Assembly: GCA_002322865.1 (NCBI GenBank)
Contig: DCOH01000021.1
Coordinates: 46,393-75,819, forward strand
Source: Sphingobacterium sp. UBA1575
Lineage (GTDB): Bacteria; Bacteroidota; Bacteroidia; Sphingobacteriales; Sphingobacteriaceae
Length of the DNA: 29,427 nucleotides
Direction: 5' to 3'
Below are positions 1 to 7,448 of this stretch, one piece after another. Position numbers and translations under genes: made by a program. The notes beneath the pieces were generated by a model. That model did not search any database and had not been told where the DNA came from. It saw only the letters and a list, made by a program, of their open reading frames with translations. The first letter of the stretch is position 1; the number at the start of each line of letters is the position of its first letter.

Positions 1-175
1 CATCGTCGAAGGATCTGTACGAATGTAAACGAACAGATGCTTCGACTGCGCTCAGCATGACATGGGTGAAGATTGCTTCGTTCCTCGCAATGACGCTGGC
101 CCTCGCAATAAGGCTGGCCTTCGCTCACGCTGGCTTTCGCTGACAAAGTCCTCGCAATGGTTGACCTTATTCACC
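1..175. repeat. Intergenic block of degenerate short repeats
   Basis: No credible gene is seen here. The word CCTCGCAAT occurs three times (83-91, 101-109, 150-158). A 12-base unit of the form GCTGGCyyTCGC also occurs three times (95-106, 113-124, 129-140), spaced 18 and 16 bases apart. The stretches around 40-60 and 71-94 resemble short intergenic repeat families (GATTGCTTCGTTCCTCGCAATGACG type) that I recall as dispersed in many bacterial genomes. A short reading frame crosses the block, but its arginine-rich, repeat-derived composition does not look like a protein. The block sits just past the 3' end of the permease gene, where it could act as a processed or terminating RNA structure; that role is a guess. 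Confidence 0.55.
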
Positions 176-2533
176 CTACTCATCCCTCAAGCTCTTCACC
201 GGATTTGCAATTGCTGCCTTAATAGACTGAAAACTCACCGTAAAAATCGTAATCAATACCGCTCCGATTCCAGCTATTAAAAAAACGCCCCAGTGAAGCT
301 CAATTCTATAACTATAATTAGATAAAAATTTATCCATAGCCCAATACCCTATCGGGAATGCGATCAAACAAGAAACCAGCACCAACCCCACAAATTCTTT
401 TGAAAGCATACGTGTAACCGAAAATACCGAAGCCCCTAAGACCTTCCGTATTCCAATTTCCTTGGTTCTACTTTCGGCCATAAAGGCCGCCAAACCAAAC
501 AATCCCAAACAGGAAATAAATATCGTCAAGCCCGCAAATAAGGTCGCCAATTTTCCAGTCCTTTCCGTTTCCTCAAACTTCCGGGCATAAGCCTCATCAA
601 TAAATTTATAATCAAACGGAAAATCCGGATTATATTTCTTCAAGACCCTCTCCGTTCTATCCAATGCTTCCTTACTACTTAATTGCGGATTGAATCGAAT
701 ATGCATCGTGTTCATATTACCGGAAGCACCCTCGATCAACAAGGGCTTAACAGGTTCAAAAGGCGATTCTTGAATAAAATCCTTAATCACCCCAATAATT
801 TGGAATTTACTCGATCCATCCATGAAATATTGCCCAATCGGATCTTTAAACCCCATGGCTTTGGCTGCGGTTTCATTAATGATAGCTGCAGTGGAGTCCG
901 TAGCATAACTACTCAAATCAAAGTCGCGGCCGGCAACCAATTCAAATCCTGCCGTTTCCACCACCTTATCATCCGCTGTCTGACGGTTGAATTGAATAAT
1001 GGCATTCGGATCTTTTCCTTCCCAAGTGAATCCATTCCAACCGCTCCAACGCTCCGTCAGTGGAGACATCATCCGTGTAACCGATTGTGCAATGCCCTCA
1101 GCAATCAATTCCTGTATAATTAAGGCCGCATTTTTAGATATATTCCCCATCTCTGGAAGGAAAATCAGGTTCTCCTGCTTATAGCCATAATCGCGATCCT
1201 GGGCATGTTGGATCTGCTTCCGAATCACTAGTGTACTAATGATCAGCAAGATCGCAATAGCGAATTGCGTGACCACCAAGATCTTTGTAGGATTGAGTTT
1301 ATAGTGTATATGTCTGAAACGTCCTTTTAAAACTTTTATAGGATTGAAGGAGGATAGGAAGAAGGCGGGATAGATTCCTGCCAAGATGCCTGTCAGGATA
1401 ATAAATCCAAGAAATAGCACCCAAAAGCCAAGTTCTTGGAATGGGATCTGCATCTTTAAACCTACCAATTCATTGAAACTTGGTAAACAAAGGAAAACCA
1501 ATAATAAGGATAGGATTCCGGAGAAGGTTGCTAACAGCAGCGACTCCGATAAAAATTGGAACACCAAACTTGATTTCTGTGCGCCAACCACTTTTCGGAT
1601 CCCCACCTCCTTGGATCTCTTTTCACTTTGCGCAGTACTGAGGTTCATGAAATTGATGCAAGCGATCAATAGGATAAATACCGCGATCAGGATAAATATC
1701 CGCACCATTTCGATCCTTCCACCTACTACTTCGCCATTCTCATATTTATTATATAGGAAAACTTTTGAAAGCGGTTTCAGGAAAAATTGTGCGTCAGTCT
1801 CGGCATGTTTGGCAGGTATGGTGTTGAACTGCTTGTTGATTTGATCAACATTCGCATTCTTATCCAACTCGATATAGGTATAGACCGAACTATTGCCCCA
1901 ATTTTCATCCGATTGCCCTAGTTTTTCCATTAATGACCAGGGTAGGTAATATTCATAACCTTGGAAGCTATTGTCTGCTGGACCTGCTTTTAATACCGCA
2001 CTCACGGATAATATTTCGGTACTATCAATACGCACTGTTTGTCCTACAACATCCACGGATCCGAACATGTCTATTGCCAGTTTTTCGGATAAGACGATTT
2101 GATTGGGCGCAGTGAGGACATTTGCTGGATTTCCACTGTATAAAGGGAAATCGAAAATGCTAAGGAAGCTGGGGTCCACGAATGCACCAACTCCAGCTAC
2201 CAATTTTTTGTCGCCAACCTGGAATAGAAATCCTCTTGTTCCATTTAATCTGGAAGCTGATTTGACTTCAGGTACATCGGTTTTCAGTGCTGGGACAAGC
2301 GGTTTTGGGGTAGCAAACCATACGGCGATATCATTGTCGGTAGGTTCTTTGGTTCCAACGGCATAGATCTGATCAGATTTTGGGAAATTGCTATTGATGG
2401 AAAACTGGTGGTTTACCCATAGTAAGATCAACATCGAAGCAGCCATTCCGATGGCTAAACCAATGATATTGATCGCTGTAAAACCCTTGTTGGATTTTAG
2501 GTTCCGGAACGCAAGTTTGATGTTGTTGTTCAT
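176..2533 (-). CDS. FtsX/MacB-type ABC transporter permease with duplicated module
   Basis: This 785-residue inner-membrane protein is the permease of a MacB/LolCDE-like ABC exporter. The first membrane helix (about 18-40) is followed by a large periplasmic MacB_PCD-like domain to about 270, then three helices (about 280-300, 325-352, 370-396). The layout then repeats: a helix near 418-437, a second periplasmic domain, and three C-terminal helices. Each half carries the FtsX coupling segment, KEVGIRKVVG at 308-317 and KEIGIRKVLG at 691-700, so the gene is an internal duplication. Fused double permeases of about 800 residues are typical of Bacteroidota. It is the last gene of a minus-strand operon, 32 bp after the ATPase gene. 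The family uses ATP hydrolysis for mechanotransmission to an adaptor and outer-membrane channel; the substrate (drug, peptide, lipid or lipoprotein) cannot be read from the sequence. Confidence 0.92.
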   Translation of the reverse strand: MNNNIKLAFRNLKSNKGFTAINIIGLAIGMAASMLILLWVNHQFSINSNFPKSDQIYAVGTKEPTDNDIAVWFATPKPLVPALKTDVPEVKSASRLNGTRGFLFQVGDKKLVAGVGAFVDPSFLSIFDFPLYSGNPANVLTAPNQIVLSEKLAIDMFGSVDVVGQTVRIDSTEILSVSAVLKAGPADNSFQGYEYYLPWSLMEKLGQSDENWGNSSVYTYIELDKNANVDQINKQFNTIPAKHAETDAQFFLKPLSKVFLYNKYENGEVVGGRIEMVRIFILIAVFILLIACINFMNLSTAQSEKRSKEVGIRKVVGAQKSSLVFQFLSESLLLATFSGILSLLLVFLCLPSFNELVGLKMQIPFQELGFWVLFLGFIILTGILAGIYPAFFLSSFNPIKVLKGRFRHIHYKLNPTKILVVTQFAIAILLIISTLVIRKQIQHAQDRDYGYKQENLIFLPEMGNISKNAALIIQELIAEGIAQSVTRMMSPLTERWSGWNGFTWEGKDPNAIIQFNRQTADDKVVETAGFELVAGRDFDLSSYATDSTAAIINETAAKAMGFKDPIGQYFMDGSSKFQIIGVIKDFIQESPFEPVKPLLIEGASGNMNTMHIRFNPQLSSKEALDRTERVLKKYNPDFPFDYKFIDEAYARKFEETERTGKLATLFAGLTIFISCLGLFGLAAFMAESRTKEIGIRKVLGASVFSVTRMLSKEFVGLVLVSCLIAFPIGYWAMDKFLSNYSYRIELHWGVFLIAGIGAVLITIFTVSFQSIKAAIANPVKSLRDE

Positions 2534-2565
2534 GAGTTATTTGTTTTATTATATAACGCATCAAA

Positions 2566-3243
2566 TTACACCCCTACCGTCTCCAAAATAACCTGCCCAT
2601 CCAGCATCCTAATCACCCGATCCGCAAATTTTGCATCATGCTCCGAGTGGGTCACCATCACAATCGTAGTCCCTAACTCATTCAATTCCGTCAACAGGTG
2701 CATCACCTCATTACCATTGCTCGAATCCAGGTTTCCCGTAGGCTCATCCGCCAAGATCAATTTAGGATTATTCACCACCGCCCTGGCAACCGCAACCCTT
2801 TGCTGCTGACCACCCGATAACTGCTGTGGGAAATGGTTCCTACGGTGCATGATCTGCACCTTCTCCAACACCTCTTCCACTCGTTTCTTCCGTTCTGCAG
2901 CCGGCACATTCGTATACACCAATGGCAGTTCCACATTTTCAAAAACCGTCAATTCATCAATCAGGTTAAAACTCTGGAATACAAATCCAATATTATGTTT
3001 CCGTAAATCGGAACGCTTACCTTCTTTAAATTTCGCTACTTCTATATTATTGAATAGGTAACTTCCCTCGTCCAGATCATCCAATAATCCCACGATATTC
3101 AATAAAGTGGATTTACCACAGCCCGATGGCCCCATAACAGCCACGAATTCCCCTTCCTTTACATGAATGTTCACATCATTCAAGGCCACGGTTTCCACCT
3201 CTTCGGTGCGGTAAAATTTTTGCAGATTGGTTATTTTAATCAT
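2566..3243 (-). CDS. ABC transporter ATP-binding protein (LolD/MacB type)
   Basis: This 225-residue cytoplasmic ATPase powers the neighbouring permease. All nucleotide-binding motifs are intact: Walker A GPSGCGKST at 38-46, Q-loop glutamine at 90, signature LSGGQ at 142-146, Walker B LILADE at 162-167 with catalytic Glu167, and switch His199. The length and the LSGGQQQRVAVARA segment are typical of the LolD/MacB/FtsE subfamily, whose members pair with FtsX-like permeases. It lies 47 bp after the adaptor gene and 32 bp before the permease gene on the same strand, so the three are almost certainly one operon. ATPase function is secure; the exported substrate is unknown. It could be named lolD- or macB-like, but neither symbol is justified. 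Confidence 0.95.
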   Translation of the reverse strand: MIKITNLQKFYRTEEVETVALNDVNIHVKEGEFVAVMGPSGCGKSTLLNIVGLLDDLDEGSYLFNNIEVAKFKEGKRSDLRKHNIGFVFQSFNLIDELTVFENVELPLVYTNVPAAERKKRVEEVLEKVQIMHRRNHFPQQLSGGQQQRVAVARAVVNNPKLILADEPTGNLDSSNGNEVMHLLTELNELGTTIVMVTHSEHDAKFADRVIRMLDGQVILETVGV

Positions 3244-3290
3244 GTTTCTCTAATTATGGAGGTGTATTATTTTTATGAATTGTTATAGGT

Positions 3291-4544
3291 TTATTTTTTG
3301 ATATTCAGTTCCTGGATCTTATCATAGCTTTCATAGCTGGATACGATCACTTTATCCCCAACTTTCAAACCGCCCAGAACCTCATAGAACTGCGGGTTCT
3401 GCCGGCCTAATTGGATATCTGCCCGATAGGCTGTCGTTCCATTCTTGTCCAATTTGAAGATCCAATTTCCGGCAGTCTGCTGATAGAATCCTCCCTTGGC
3501 CAATAATAAAGCTTTGGTTTCATCACTCAGTGCCAAACGGATGGATAAGGTTTGTCCTCGTCGGATACTTTCTGGTCTTTCACCCACAAACTCCATATCC
3601 ACCTGGAAACGACCATCCTTAACCTGGGTATACACTTTCTTGATGCGTAGATCATAGGTTTTATCCCCAATGGTAAATTGCCCCTGTAGATCAGGGAAGA
3701 TCCTGTTGATATAGTGTTCGTCGATATCCGCACGGATCTTAAATCCGGTCAGTACATCGATCTGGCCCAACCTTTCCCCGGCCGATTTATTCTGTCCGAT
3801 CTCTACATCAAAGGAAGTCAATTGTCCATCGACTGGCGCCCGGAGGATCAGATCACCCACTTTCTGGCGCATCAAGGCCAAACCATTCTGGGTTCTCTTA
3901 TAGGTCTCCCTATCCTGAGCCACCTTCTGATTGTTGGATACTTCATCCTGCTTCAGGATCTGTTTGGTTAAGTTTACCCGTTCCTTTTGATAATTATAAT
4001 CGTTCAGTGATTTTTGGTATTCCTGCGATCCGATCGCCTTCTCGGCCAATAATTTTTTGTTCAAGGTATATACCCGATCAGCTTCCTTTAATGCCTGTTC
4101 CACATCCGCCATTTGGTTTTTATTGCTGATGGAAACCTGCTGTGCATTGGTCTGGGCAATCTGTGCCTGGGTCAATAGATTCAATACCTGCGTTTCCTGT
4201 TGGATAAGCGATAGTTCTAAATCCGTATTGGATAAACGCATGATAGGATCACCTTTCCTTAGATGGGCACCATCTTCTACGTATTTTTCTTCCACACGAC
4301 CACCAACAGAGGCATCCAGGTAGATACTACTGATCGGCTGCACCGTTCCATTGATAGGAATGAATTCTTGGAAGGATCCTTCCTTTATCTCTACGATGGA
4401 AATTCGTTCCGCATCTACATTCAGTTTACTATTGCCACTTGTGAAATAATAGCTTGCTCCAATTAAGGCAACAACTGCCACGATCCCAACAAGGGTTAAT
4501 ATTCTTTTGGTATTCCAGGTCTTCTGTTCAATCGGTCTGTCCAT
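3291..4544 (-). CDS. HlyD/MacA-family periplasmic adaptor of ABC exporter
   Basis: This 417-residue membrane-fusion protein bridges an inner-membrane ABC permease and a TolC-like channel. One N-terminal membrane anchor lies at about 15-37. It is followed by the first half of a lipoyl domain (about 60-105), a long alpha-helical hairpin (about 105-225) rich in Gln, Lys and Glu, the second lipoyl half beginning near LILRAPVDG, then beta-barrel and membrane-proximal domains. The frame is open upstream to an ATG at 4685, but the extra 47 residues have no family character and would cover the dyads and an IHF-like site of the control region. The ATG at 4544, directly before the charged stretch and anchor, is therefore preferred. 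First gene of the adaptor-ATPase-permease operon, divergent from the TolC-like gene. Possible regulation by a sigma-54-type promoter about 40 bp upstream is described separately. Confidence 0.9.
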   Translation of the reverse strand: MDRPIEQKTWNTKRILTLVGIVAVVALIGASYYFTSGNSKLNVDAERISIVEIKEGSFQEFIPINGTVQPISSIYLDASVGGRVEEKYVEDGAHLRKGDPIMRLSNTDLELSLIQQETQVLNLLTQAQIAQTNAQQVSISNKNQMADVEQALKEADRVYTLNKKLLAEKAIGSQEYQKSLNDYNYQKERVNLTKQILKQDEVSNNQKVAQDRETYKRTQNGLALMRQKVGDLILRAPVDGQLTSFDVEIGQNKSAGERLGQIDVLTGFKIRADIDEHYINRIFPDLQGQFTIGDKTYDLRIKKVYTQVKDGRFQVDMEFVGERPESIRRGQTLSIRLALSDETKALLLAKGGFYQQTAGNWIFKLDKNGTTAYRADIQLGRQNPQFYEVLGGLKVGDKVIVSSYESYDKIQELNIKK

Positions 4545-4570
4545 TGATAAATCTTTGTATTTGCTATTTA

Positions 4571-4589
4571 CATAGACAAGGTTGTGCCA
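4571..4589 (-). promoter_or_regulatory. Candidate sigma-54 promoter for the adaptor-ATPase-permease operon
   Basis: On the minus strand TGGCAC (4589 to 4584) matches the sigma-54 -24 element exactly. It is followed by AACCTTGTC, which contains TTGT one base closer than the ideal TTGC of the -12 element. A start point around 4565 would give a leader of about 20 bases before the ATG at 4544. The -12 part is weak, so this rests mainly on the -24 match and on the dyads and activator gene next door. Confidence 0.4.
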
Positions 4590-4595
4590 AACTTG

Positions 4596-4608
4596 TAAGT
4601 GGTTGATT
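4596..4608 (-). promoter_or_regulatory. IHF-like site between the dyads and the minus-strand promoter
   Basis: The minus-strand sequence AATCAACCACTTA is an exact match to the enterobacterial IHF consensus WATCAANNNNTTR. In sigma-54 systems a bend between activator sites and promoter helps looping, and this site lies exactly there. Whether an IHF-like protein of this organism uses the same consensus is not known from the sequence. Confidence 0.4.
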
Positions 4609-4642
4609 ATCAGCCATTGTTTTAAGTAATTGGGGAAGTGAC

Positions 4643-4680
4643 TGTTCGTTAATGAACAGTTGCCTGTTCGCTCATGGACA
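4643..4680. promoter_or_regulatory. Pair of 16-bp dyads, probable binding sites of the NtrC-type activator
   Basis: TGTTCGTTAATGAACA (4643-4658) and TGTTCGCTCATGGACA (4665-4680) agree at 13 of 16 positions. Both are inverted repeats of the form TGTTC-N6-GrACA. Their centres are 22 bp apart, about two helical turns, so dimers would sit on the same face of the DNA. The pair lies midway between the divergent adaptor and channel genes: its outer centres are 62-63 bp from the GG of each -24 element. This is the expected arrangement for an upstream activating sequence read by a Fis-type helix-turn-helix activator, and the activator gene is two genes away. Confidence 0.65.
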
Positions 4681-4701
4681 ACCATGCTAACCCTTTATTT
4701 T

Positions 4702-4714
4702 TAAGTAATTGATT
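4702..4714 (-). promoter_or_regulatory. IHF-like site between the dyads and the plus-strand promoter
   Basis: The minus-strand sequence AATCAATTACTTA is a second exact match to WATCAANNNNTTR. It is part of a 13-base direct repeat TTTTAAGTAATTG found at 4620-4632 and 4699-4711. It lies between the dyads and the TGGCAC of the TolC-side promoter. Confidence 0.4.
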
Positions 4715-4732
4715 TTCAGCTTTCTAAATATT

Positions 4733-4748
4733 TGGCACAGGCTGTGGG
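4733..4748 (+). promoter_or_regulatory. Candidate sigma-54 promoter for the TolC-regulator-kinase operon
   Basis: TGGCAC at 4733-4738 matches the -24 element. At the correct spacing the -12 position reads GTGG instead of TTGC, so two of four bases agree. A start around 4757 would leave a leader of about 12 bases before the ATG at 4769. The weak -12 element keeps confidence moderate. Confidence 0.4.
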
Positions 4749-4768
4749 ATGTCTTGGAAAATTAATTC

Positions 4769-6076
4769 ATGAAAAAAATATCCACAGTTTTAATAATTTT
4801 TGTTTGTTGTTTAGTTTGCACGGTTAAAGGACAGGAGAGCGACCTGTCCTTGACCGATTGCATTGCGCTGGCAATCAAGAACAATCCTACATTAAAGCAA
4901 GGGGAACTACAGGTTTCCCGCGCGGATTTATATTATAAACAGGCAAAATATAATCGTTTGCCAAATCTGAACGGCAATATCTCCCACGATCTTACCCAAG
5001 GTAGATCCATCGATCCGACAACCAATCAATACATAGATAAGAGCAACAGTTCAGGGAGACAATCCCTGAACCTGAGCTTGCCCATTTTTAATGGTTTTGC
5101 CATTCTCCATGATATCCGGATGCGATCGAATGCAAAGGATGCAGGAAAACTGGAGTTTGAGGGACAGCTGAATGAGCTGAAATTGAATGTTATTGAAGCC
5201 TATATCAAAGTATTGACCGCTCAGGATATGCTGAAACAGACCGAAGGGCAATTGACCGTTACAAAAGAGCAGTTACAGCGATCTGAAATCATGCATAGGG
5301 AAGGGAATATCAATCCTGGTGATTTTTACGACCTCAAGGGGCAATATAGTGCTGAATTGAATGTCTTGGAACAGACCAAACAATTCCTAAACAATGCACG
5401 GGTTTCCCTTGCAGCATTATTGAACATCGCACCGGAAGAATTGCCTGGATTAAGGGCAGTAGACACCGCTCCGAAAGCCCAAACCCAATCTGCCAAAGAG
5501 CTGTTCGAAAAATCCCTATTCAATATGCCAAATTATAAGGCGATGGATTGGCGGATCAAAGAAATGGAAGAGAGTGTGAAATTGGCAAAGGCAGATTATT
5601 TTCCCTCCTTATCCTTATCAGGAGGAATGAGTACCAATTATAGCCGCGAAGGGGGATCCTTTTCCAGTCAATATAAAAATAACCTCTACAAAGGAGTAGG
5701 GTTGAACCTGAGCATCCCTATTTTCAATAAATTCCAGACCAGGACGCAAGTTCGTTTGGCAGAGGTCAACCTGGCAAGTGCGGAATTGGATCGGGAAATA
5801 CTAAAGAATGAATTGAGATCCAAGACCGCCCAAGCGGTGTTTGATCTCGCGATCACCCAGGAAAACCTGCAGAACCTGCGGGAACAAGAGCTGAACTACA
5901 CGGAAGCTTTTCGGATTTCCACCGTTCATTTTGAAGCGGGCAATAGTAACTCGGTGCTCTTTTTGACGGCCAAGAACAAATTGGATGCGGTAAAAAGCCA
6001 ATTGATCATTAAGGAATATGAATGGTTGATGCAAAAATATATCAATGATTATTACGCAGGTTCATTGGATTTATAA
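4769..6076 (+). CDS. TolC-family outer membrane efflux channel
   Basis: This 435-residue protein begins with a signal peptide (about residues 1-21, hydrophobic core ISTVLIIFVCCLVC) and continues with the repeated outer-membrane efflux protein fold. The start of the mature chain, LTDCIALAIKNNPTLKQ, is the classic entry of the family. Long amphipathic helical stretches and LSLPIFNGF / LSIPIFNKF segments mark the two structural repeats before each outer-membrane strand pair. TolC channels trimerise and carry substrate from the periplasmic adaptor across the outer membrane. It is divergent from the adaptor-ATPase-permease operon and completes the tripartite exporter. It is the first gene of an operon with the activator gene (15 bp gap) and the kinase gene. 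Confidence 0.93.
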   Translation: MKKISTVLIIFVCCLVCTVKGQESDLSLTDCIALAIKNNPTLKQGELQVSRADLYYKQAKYNRLPNLNGNISHDLTQGRSIDPTTNQYIDKSNSSGRQSLNLSLPIFNGFAILHDIRMRSNAKDAGKLEFEGQLNELKLNVIEAYIKVLTAQDMLKQTEGQLTVTKEQLQRSEIMHREGNINPGDFYDLKGQYSAELNVLEQTKQFLNNARVSLAALLNIAPEELPGLRAVDTAPKAQTQSAKELFEKSLFNMPNYKAMDWRIKEMEESVKLAKADYFPSLSLSGGMSTNYSREGGSFSSQYKNNLYKGVGLNLSIPIFNKFQTRTQVRLAEVNLASAELDREILKNELRSKTAQAVFDLAITQENLQNLREQELNYTEAFRISTVHFEAGNSNSVLFLTAKNKLDAVKSQLIIKEYEWLMQKYINDYYAGSLDL

Positions 6077-6091
6077 TTAACTTAGCGAGGT

Positions 6092-7444
6092 ATGAAAAAG
6101 GCAACCATTTTAGTTGTTGATGACGATCAGGATTTATTAACCGCTACCCGAATATTATTGAGACCAAACGTAAAGGAAGTGCTGGTAGAGCATAATCCCG
6201 AACGATTGATCCATATTCTGGAGCGCAATAAAGTGGATATGGTGCTTTTGGACATGAATTTTAAGAGTGCCATCAACACCGGAAATGAAGGCCTGTTCTG
6301 GCTCGCCAAGATCAAATCCCAATTCCCGCATATCCATGTTTTAATGATCACGGCTTATGGTGCGGTGGATTTGGCAGTAAAATCCCTAAAACAGGGAGCG
6401 GCAGATTTTATCGTGAAACCTTGGCAAAACGAACAATTGCTGAATACCATTGACCATGTTTTTGAGGAGAACCAACAGGTCCAAAAAGTACATCCTGTTT
6501 TTGTCAATAAAGAATTCGATGGTATCATCGGGAAATCCGCCATTATGGAGGATCTACAATACAAAATGGATAAGGTAGCTCCAACCGAAGCCAACATCCT
6601 GATCTTAGGAGAGAATGGTACGGGTAAGGATTTGATCGCTTCGGCCATTCATCAACGCTCTTTAAGGAATAAAAATGCCTATATCAAAGTGGACGTAGGC
6701 GCATTGACCGAAACGCTTTTCGAAAGTGAACTTTTTGGTTATAAGAAAGGGGCTTTCACGGATGCTCGAGAAGATAGGAAGGGAAGGTTTGAGCATGCAG
6801 ATGGTGGGACCTTGTTCCTGGATGAGATCGGCAATATTGCTCTTCCGCAACAGGCCAAATTATTGAGTGTACTCCAGAATAGGGCAGTGGTTCCCTTGGG
6901 AAGTAGCCATCCCATACCGGTAGATATTCGCCTGTTGAGCGCCACGAATGTGCCTTTGAAAACCTTGGCGGATGAAAGCAGGTTCCGAAAGGATTTGATC
7001 TATCGGATCAATACCCTAGAAATCCAAGTTCCCGCGCTTCGCGAACGGGTAGAAGATATCCCCTTACTTGCCCAGCATTTTCTGGCTTTCTACAATAAGA
7101 AATACCATAAACATATCGAAGGCTTGGAGCAGGATGCGGTTCAGAAATTAAAACAATACCATTTCCCGGGCAATGTACGCGAGTTGCAATACAGTATTGA
7201 ACGTGCGGTGATCATGTCGGATGGGAATAGCATTAGGGCGGAGGACATCCTGTTTTCACCTATTGAGCAACAGCTGGAGCAATCCAAACCCGTGGAGTTT
7301 GCGTCCCATAACCTGGAAGAAATGGAAAGGAAGGCCATCAAATCGGCCATTGAAAGGTATAACGGCAATATTTCAAAAGCTGCAAAAGAATTGGGTCTGA
7401 CCCGCGCGGCACTCTATAGAAGATTGGAAAAATACAATATTTAA
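6092..7444 (+). CDS. NtrC-family sigma-54-dependent response regulator
   Basis: This 450-residue transcription activator has three domains. The receiver domain (1 to about 120) has acidic residues D10-D12, phospho-acceptor D54, T87 and K109. The AAA+ domain (about 143-380) has Walker A GENGTGKD at 173-180, a sigma-54 contact loop GAFTDA at 220-225 and Walker B GGTLFLDE at 238-245. A Fis-type helix-turn-helix at the C-terminus contains NISKAAKELGLTRAALYRR. The contact loop has Asp in place of the second Gly of GAFTGA while keeping the essential Phe-Thr. The regulator presumably binds the paired dyads at 4643-4680 and drives sigma-54 transcription of both efflux arms, including its own gene. 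A GAGG just before the ATG is one of the few Shine-Dalgarno-like signals here. Its partner kinase starts 4 bp after its stop codon. Confidence 0.95.
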   Translation: MKKATILVVDDDQDLLTATRILLRPNVKEVLVEHNPERLIHILERNKVDMVLLDMNFKSAINTGNEGLFWLAKIKSQFPHIHVLMITAYGAVDLAVKSLKQGAADFIVKPWQNEQLLNTIDHVFEENQQVQKVHPVFVNKEFDGIIGKSAIMEDLQYKMDKVAPTEANILILGENGTGKDLIASAIHQRSLRNKNAYIKVDVGALTETLFESELFGYKKGAFTDAREDRKGRFEHADGGTLFLDEIGNIALPQQAKLLSVLQNRAVVPLGSSHPIPVDIRLLSATNVPLKTLADESRFRKDLIYRINTLEIQVPALRERVEDIPLLAQHFLAFYNKKYHKHIEGLEQDAVQKLKQYHFPGNVRELQYSIERAVIMSDGNSIRAEDILFSPIEQQLEQSKPVEFASHNLEEMERKAIKSAIERYNGNISKAAKELGLTRAALYRRLEKYNI

Positions 7445-7448
7445 TACC

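Noticed and set aside
62..280. Small plus-strand reading frame over the repeat block
   Set aside because: Its first half is made of repeat words and its second half is antisense to the permease gene; no domain or start context supports it.
4545..4685. Longer start for the adaptor protein
   Set aside because: The 47 extra residues have no family character and would cover the dyads and an IHF-like site; the ATG at 4544 gives a normal membrane-anchored adaptor.
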